Shown here: positions 16,564-18,955 of the stretch, piece by piece
Position numbering within the stretch: position 1 is the stretch's first letter
Layout of the letters: each line of letters opens with the position of its first letter
Origin: Treponema_I sp045631425
GTDB taxonomy: Bacteria > Spirochaetota > Spirochaetia > Treponematales > Treponemataceae
Direction: 5' to 3'
DNA length: 18,955 nt
Assembly (NCBI GenBank): GCA_045631425.1
Contig: JAZQUR010000058.1
Location: forward strand, 1 to 18,955
Position numbers and translations under genes: made by a program
The notes under the pieces: model-generated
What the model saw: only the letters and a program-made list of their open reading frames with translations
Databases searched by the model: none
Told to the model about the DNA's origin: nothing

Positions 16564-17625
16564 TTATTCCATTGATTCAGTCACGTTTATATCAACTAGT
16601 AGAGAAACTTCGTATGTTATTCCGTTAAAAACGTGTATGGTTTTTGTAAGCTCATAGTCACCGAGAAGGAATTTTACAGTATGATCTCCTGTTGTAATTG
16701 GAATTTTTTCTGAAAATGAAGCTAATTCCAAATCATCTAAGAAAACTGTTGCATTTGATGGAGCCACAATAATCAATTCCGGTGCAATAGATTTTAGTTC
16801 AATATCTAAGTTTGTATTTGATGCTTGATTGATAATAACAGTTCTAACTTCGTTTCTGTAAGAATCTGAAACCACAGAAATATGATGAGTTCCTGTTTTT
16901 AGCAAAATTGGTTCTGAAAAATCAGTTATTATTAAATCATCAATGTAAAGTGATATGTCGCCAGGTTTTACTGCTTCAATTACTTTTTCACTAGTGATTT
17001 CATCCTCTAAAACCTCTACATCCTCTAAATCTTCAAAAGCTAAGGTGTGTGGATATAAAAAGTTTACTGTTAACAATCCTACATCTTTTAGAATTGGTTT
17101 TATTGTAACTGTAAATTCTGATGTTAAAAAGCTTTCTGGAACACCTTTCATAGCTAACTGAAAACGTAAAGTTAGATTTTTTTGATTTTCAGAAACATTA
17201 AATGGCAATAAAGTGCTGTATGGTGAACTTTTGTTTTGTTCTTCTGATTTGATAAAAGTTTGCAAATTGATACTTAATCGTGGTGGAATTGTATCGTTCA
17301 TAACTTTTGTTCCAGAATAATCGATTACTGTATCATTTGGTTCTGGTGAAATATCTGAGTAAAACGAATAAATCACTGAATCCCTGTAAGTTGCAACAAT
17401 TTTGGGAATTTTGATTTCAATCTCATATCCTTTGATAAAAGTTTTATCCTTAGGGATATTAAGACACAATCCTTCGTTTATTCCAACGTTTACAGTAACT
17501 GGGCTAAAATCATTAGGAATGTCGATTACTGATAATTTTGCAACACGAAAATTTTCAGCAGAAACGCTAGTTGAGAAAACGAAAAAGAGAAAAACAGCCA
17601 AAAAAACTTTAGAAAAATACTTCAT
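16564..17625 (-). CDS. Exported protein with two PEGA-like repeats
   Basis: The 353-residue protein has a clear signal peptide (MKYFSKVFLAVFLFF..., cleavage after SVSA at about residue 23) and should be periplasmic or surface-bound. The first 200 residues are beta-rich with no recognised family. After an acidic linker (about 196-218, EDLEDVEVLEDE), two tandem units at about 222-278 and 283-345 share the pattern D-x-x-[IV]-x-[IL]-D-D-L...[ST]-x-x-[IL]-x-[IL]-x-TG-x-H-x-[IV]. This is the layout of PEGA domains, small beta sandwiches that display short binding loops, although the PEGA tetrad itself is not kept. GGAAAG lies two bases before the ATG. The gene starts 15 bases after the M23 peptidase stop, so the two are likely cotranscribed and may both act on the envelope. 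Confidence 0.8.
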   Translation of the reverse strand: MKYFSKVFLAVFLFFVFSTSVSAENFRVAKLSVIDIPNDFSPVTVNVGINEGLCLNIPKDKTFIKGYEIEIKIPKIVATYRDSVIYSFYSDISPEPNDTVIDYSGTKVMNDTIPPRLSINLQTFIKSEEQNKSSPYSTLLPFNVSENQKNLTLRFQLAMKGVPESFLTSEFTVTIKPILKDVGLLTVNFLYPHTLAFEDLEDVEVLEDEITSEKVIEAVKPGDISLYIDDLIITDFSEPILLKTGTHHISVVSDSYRNEVRTVIINQASNTNLDIELKSIAPELIIVAPSNATVFLDDLELASFSEKIPITTGDHTVKFLLGDYELTKTIHVFNGITYEVSLLVDINVTESME

Positions 17626-17640
17626 AACTTTCCAATTAAA

Positions 17641-18546
17641 TTAATTTATTAGTTTCCATGGATCTTTTGTTTGACCCGATATATATATTTCAAAATGTAG
17701 ATGAGGACCGGTTGTTAATCCAGTTATTCCCACATATCCGATTATTTGACCTGTTGATACGTAGTCATCTTTTTTACAAGCGAATGAATCAAGATGAGCG
17801 TAAAAACTTTTCATATTGTTGTCATGTAAAACTACAACAAAGTTTCCATATACATTATTATAGCCACATTCTAAAATTTTTCCACTTAAACATGACAAAA
17901 CTGGTGATTTTAACTCTGCCGCTAAGTCAATTCCGTTGTGAAATAAATCTTTCCCGGTAATGGGGCTTTGTCGCATTCCATATTCTGATGACAAAATGCC
18001 ATTTGGAAGTGGAGAGCGAATATTATCATTTAGAAAGAATATTCTTTCTGTTCCTCCAAGTTTTTGATTTTCCAAAAAGTAAAATTCTTCATCATTTATA
18101 ATATAACATAAAACTTCTGATTTATCGAATTTTCTGCACAACAATAAGTTTTCAATGGTATTTTGACTGTTTTTGGGGATAAAAAGCCCCGGTAAAGTTG
18201 GGAGTAAAATAGTTTTTCCAGAAATATTCGAATGAATTGATGAAATGCGGTTCAACGTAGCAATAGAATCATAAGAAATGTTACATCGTGCCGCAATAGA
18301 CATAAGAGAATCATCTTTTGTTGGTATATATTTATATATCAATAGGGAAGTTTCTTTTTCAGTTGCAAGATTTTTGTAGTTTTGTTCTACATCTTGGGAA
18401 TATTGCTTGAAAACAGGATTTTGAGATGTAAGATTTGTTATTGTTGGAAAAAATTGATTGTTTGTGTTAATTGAGTTTGATGTTTGGCTATGTGCTGAAA
18501 AAATCGTCAATACAAGTAAAAAAAATGATAAGAAAACTTTGTTCAT
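17641..18546 (-). CDS. LysM and M23 (LytM-type) peptidase
   Basis: This is an exported peptidoglycan-acting protein of 301 residues. A signal peptide (1-20, ending FSAHS) is followed by a spacer, a LysM-like peptidoglycan-binding unit (about 70-115, YIPTKDDSLMSIAARCNISYD and NRISSIHSNISGKTILLP, here quoted in parts), then a C-terminal M23 domain. Zinc ligands are complete: His203 and Asp207 in FHNGIDL, and His284 in GPHLHFE, with catalytic-region His251 (YAHL) and His282. It should be an active endopeptidase that opens cross-links, unlike degenerate LytM factors. I use the ATG at 18546 because the signal peptide begins there. A longer frame from a TTG at 18615 would start inside the ferredoxin terminator. 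There is no Shine-Dalgarno. Confidence 0.93.
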   Translation of the reverse strand: MNKVFLSFFLLVLTIFSAHSQTSNSINTNNQFFPTITNLTSQNPVFKQYSQDVEQNYKNLATEKETSLLIYKYIPTKDDSLMSIAARCNISYDSIATLNRISSIHSNISGKTILLPTLPGLFIPKNSQNTIENLLLCRKFDKSEVLCYIINDEEFYFLENQKLGGTERIFFLNDNIRSPLPNGILSSEYGMRQSPITGKDLFHNGIDLAAELKSPVLSCLSGKILECGYNNVYGNFVVVLHDNNMKSFYAHLDSFACKKDDYVSTGQIIGYVGITGLTTGPHLHFEIYISGQTKDPWKLIN

Positions 18547-18554
18547 TAAAAAAT

Positions 18555-18584
18555 ATTTTACAGTATAAATAGGAAATCTGTAAA
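18555..18584 (-). promoter_or_regulatory. Candidate promoter of the M23 peptidase gene
   Basis: TTTACA (18584-18579) and TAAAAT (18560-18555) with an 18-base spacer predict a start near 18548, two bases before the ATG. This fits the absence of a ribosome site and suggests a leaderless message. Confidence 0.45.
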
Positions 18585-18613
18585 CTGCCTCATATTTGAA
18601 AATCCCAAAGTGC

Positions 18614-18658
18614 AAAAAAAAACTGCCATTAACAAGAAATCCTGTTAGGCAGTTTTTT
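18614..18658 (-). terminator. Intrinsic terminator of the ferredoxin gene
   Basis: The arms CTGCC/GGCAG plus TAACA/TGTTA form a hairpin with a two-base bulge and an 8-base loop, flanked by A and T runs on both sides. On the minus strand nine T follow, about 30 bases after the ferredoxin stop. The near-symmetry means it could also stop rightward transcription. Confidence 0.88.
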
Positions 18659-18688
18659 CTATAAGATTAGAAGTTAAAGAACTTTATC

Positions 18689-18859
18689 TTATTCTTCTGC
18701 AATAGCTTCTGTAGGACAAGCTGATGCACAAGCACCACAGCTAGCACATGCTGCTGCATCGATAACGCGTTTTCCGTCAGCTTCTGAGATTGCTCCAACT
18801 GGACATTCGCCTTCACAAGCACCGCAGTTTACACATGCATCTGAAATTTTGTATGCCAT
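18689..18859 (-). CDS. 2[4Fe-4S] ferredoxin
   Basis: This small electron carrier has 56 residues, the typical size for clostridial-type ferredoxins, which serve pyruvate:ferredoxin oxidoreductase and hydrogenases in anaerobes. Both cluster motifs are complete: CVNCGACEGECP (Cys9, 12, 15, 19) and CASCGACASACP (Cys38, 41, 44, 48). It starts MAYKISDAC and ends AIAEE, the usual acidic end. A GAGG six to seven bases before the ATG (18866-18869) supports the start. The gene is monocistronic: its own promoter lies upstream and a terminator follows within 35 bases. Its codon use and GC content are higher than those of its neighbours, as is usual for a highly expressed gene. It points to a fermentative anaerobe. 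Confidence 0.97.
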   Translation of the reverse strand: MAYKISDACVNCGACEGECPVGAISEADGKRVIDAAACASCGACASACPTEAIAEE

Positions 18860-18891
18860 ATTAATACCTCGTAAAATTATAATATACTAAT

Positions 18892-18920
18892 AAAATATCA
18901 CAGATAAATATAAATGACAA
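18892..18920 (-). promoter_or_regulatory. Candidate ferredoxin promoter
   Basis: TTGTCA (18920-18915, 5/6) and TATTTT (18897-18892, 4/6) are 17 bases apart. A perfect TATAAT closer to the gene (18881-18876) has no good -35 partner and is an alternative. Confidence 0.4.
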
Positions 18921-18955
18921 GTAAATTATTCTGAATGTTATTCTTTTCTAAAAAC

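Noticed and set aside
18547..18615. N-terminal extension of the M23 peptidase from a TTG codon
   Set aside because: It would begin inside the ferredoxin terminator and would bury the signal peptide, which starts exactly at the ATG at 18546.

Overview
The window is AT-rich chromosomal DNA, most likely from a Treponema-like spirochaete. The evidence is a short PUR-domain protein of the spirochaetal (BpuR) type, a tmRNA whose tag reads AENDNSYGYALAA, a class A penicillin-binding protein, a dCACHE-type chemotaxis receptor, and several exported proteins with no recognisable family. The species cannot be fixed from sequence reading alone. There are no phage genes, CRISPR arrays or plasmid functions. 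The only trace of a mobile element is what looks like the terminus of an IS3-family insertion sequence at the extreme left edge.

Layout. Positions 1-27 hold the putative IS end, and secA runs leftward up to it. A divergent gap at about 2822-2935 separates secA from a rightward, tightly spaced gene set: a phosphoribosyltransferase, three exported proteins of unknown function and rnhB. rnhB ends one base from the convergent pur gene. From there everything is leftward. In transcription order from the right edge the genes are: a 2[4Fe-4S] ferredoxin with its terminator, a LysM/M23 peptidase, an exported PEGA-like repeat protein, a small predicted non-coding RNA with its own promoter and terminator, a methyl-accepting chemotaxis protein with terminator, a class A PBP, a membrane-anchored ParB-like protein, tmRNA (ssrA) with promoter and terminator, a phosphohexomutase, and pur.

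Functional themes are protein export and rescue (SecA, tmRNA), cell-wall synthesis and remodelling (PBP1, LysM/M23 peptidase), sensing (MCP), sugar-phosphate metabolism, and nucleotide or nucleic-acid upkeep (phosphoribosyltransferase, RNase HII, PUR protein). Most genes start behind a clear Shine-Dalgarno sequence. secA, the PBP gene, the M23 peptidase gene and the mutase gene do not, and for these the best promoter reading puts the transcript start within a few bases of the ATG.

The most promising undescribed element is the small RNA at about 16418-16497. A TTTACA-N16-TATAAT promoter leads into a perfect inverted repeat whose C-rich loop is complementary to Shine-Dalgarno sequences, followed by a strong intrinsic terminator. 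Two other items merit a look: the ParB-like protein in which membrane helices replace the DNA-binding part, and a terminator hairpin that carries a consensus -35 box for the next gene.
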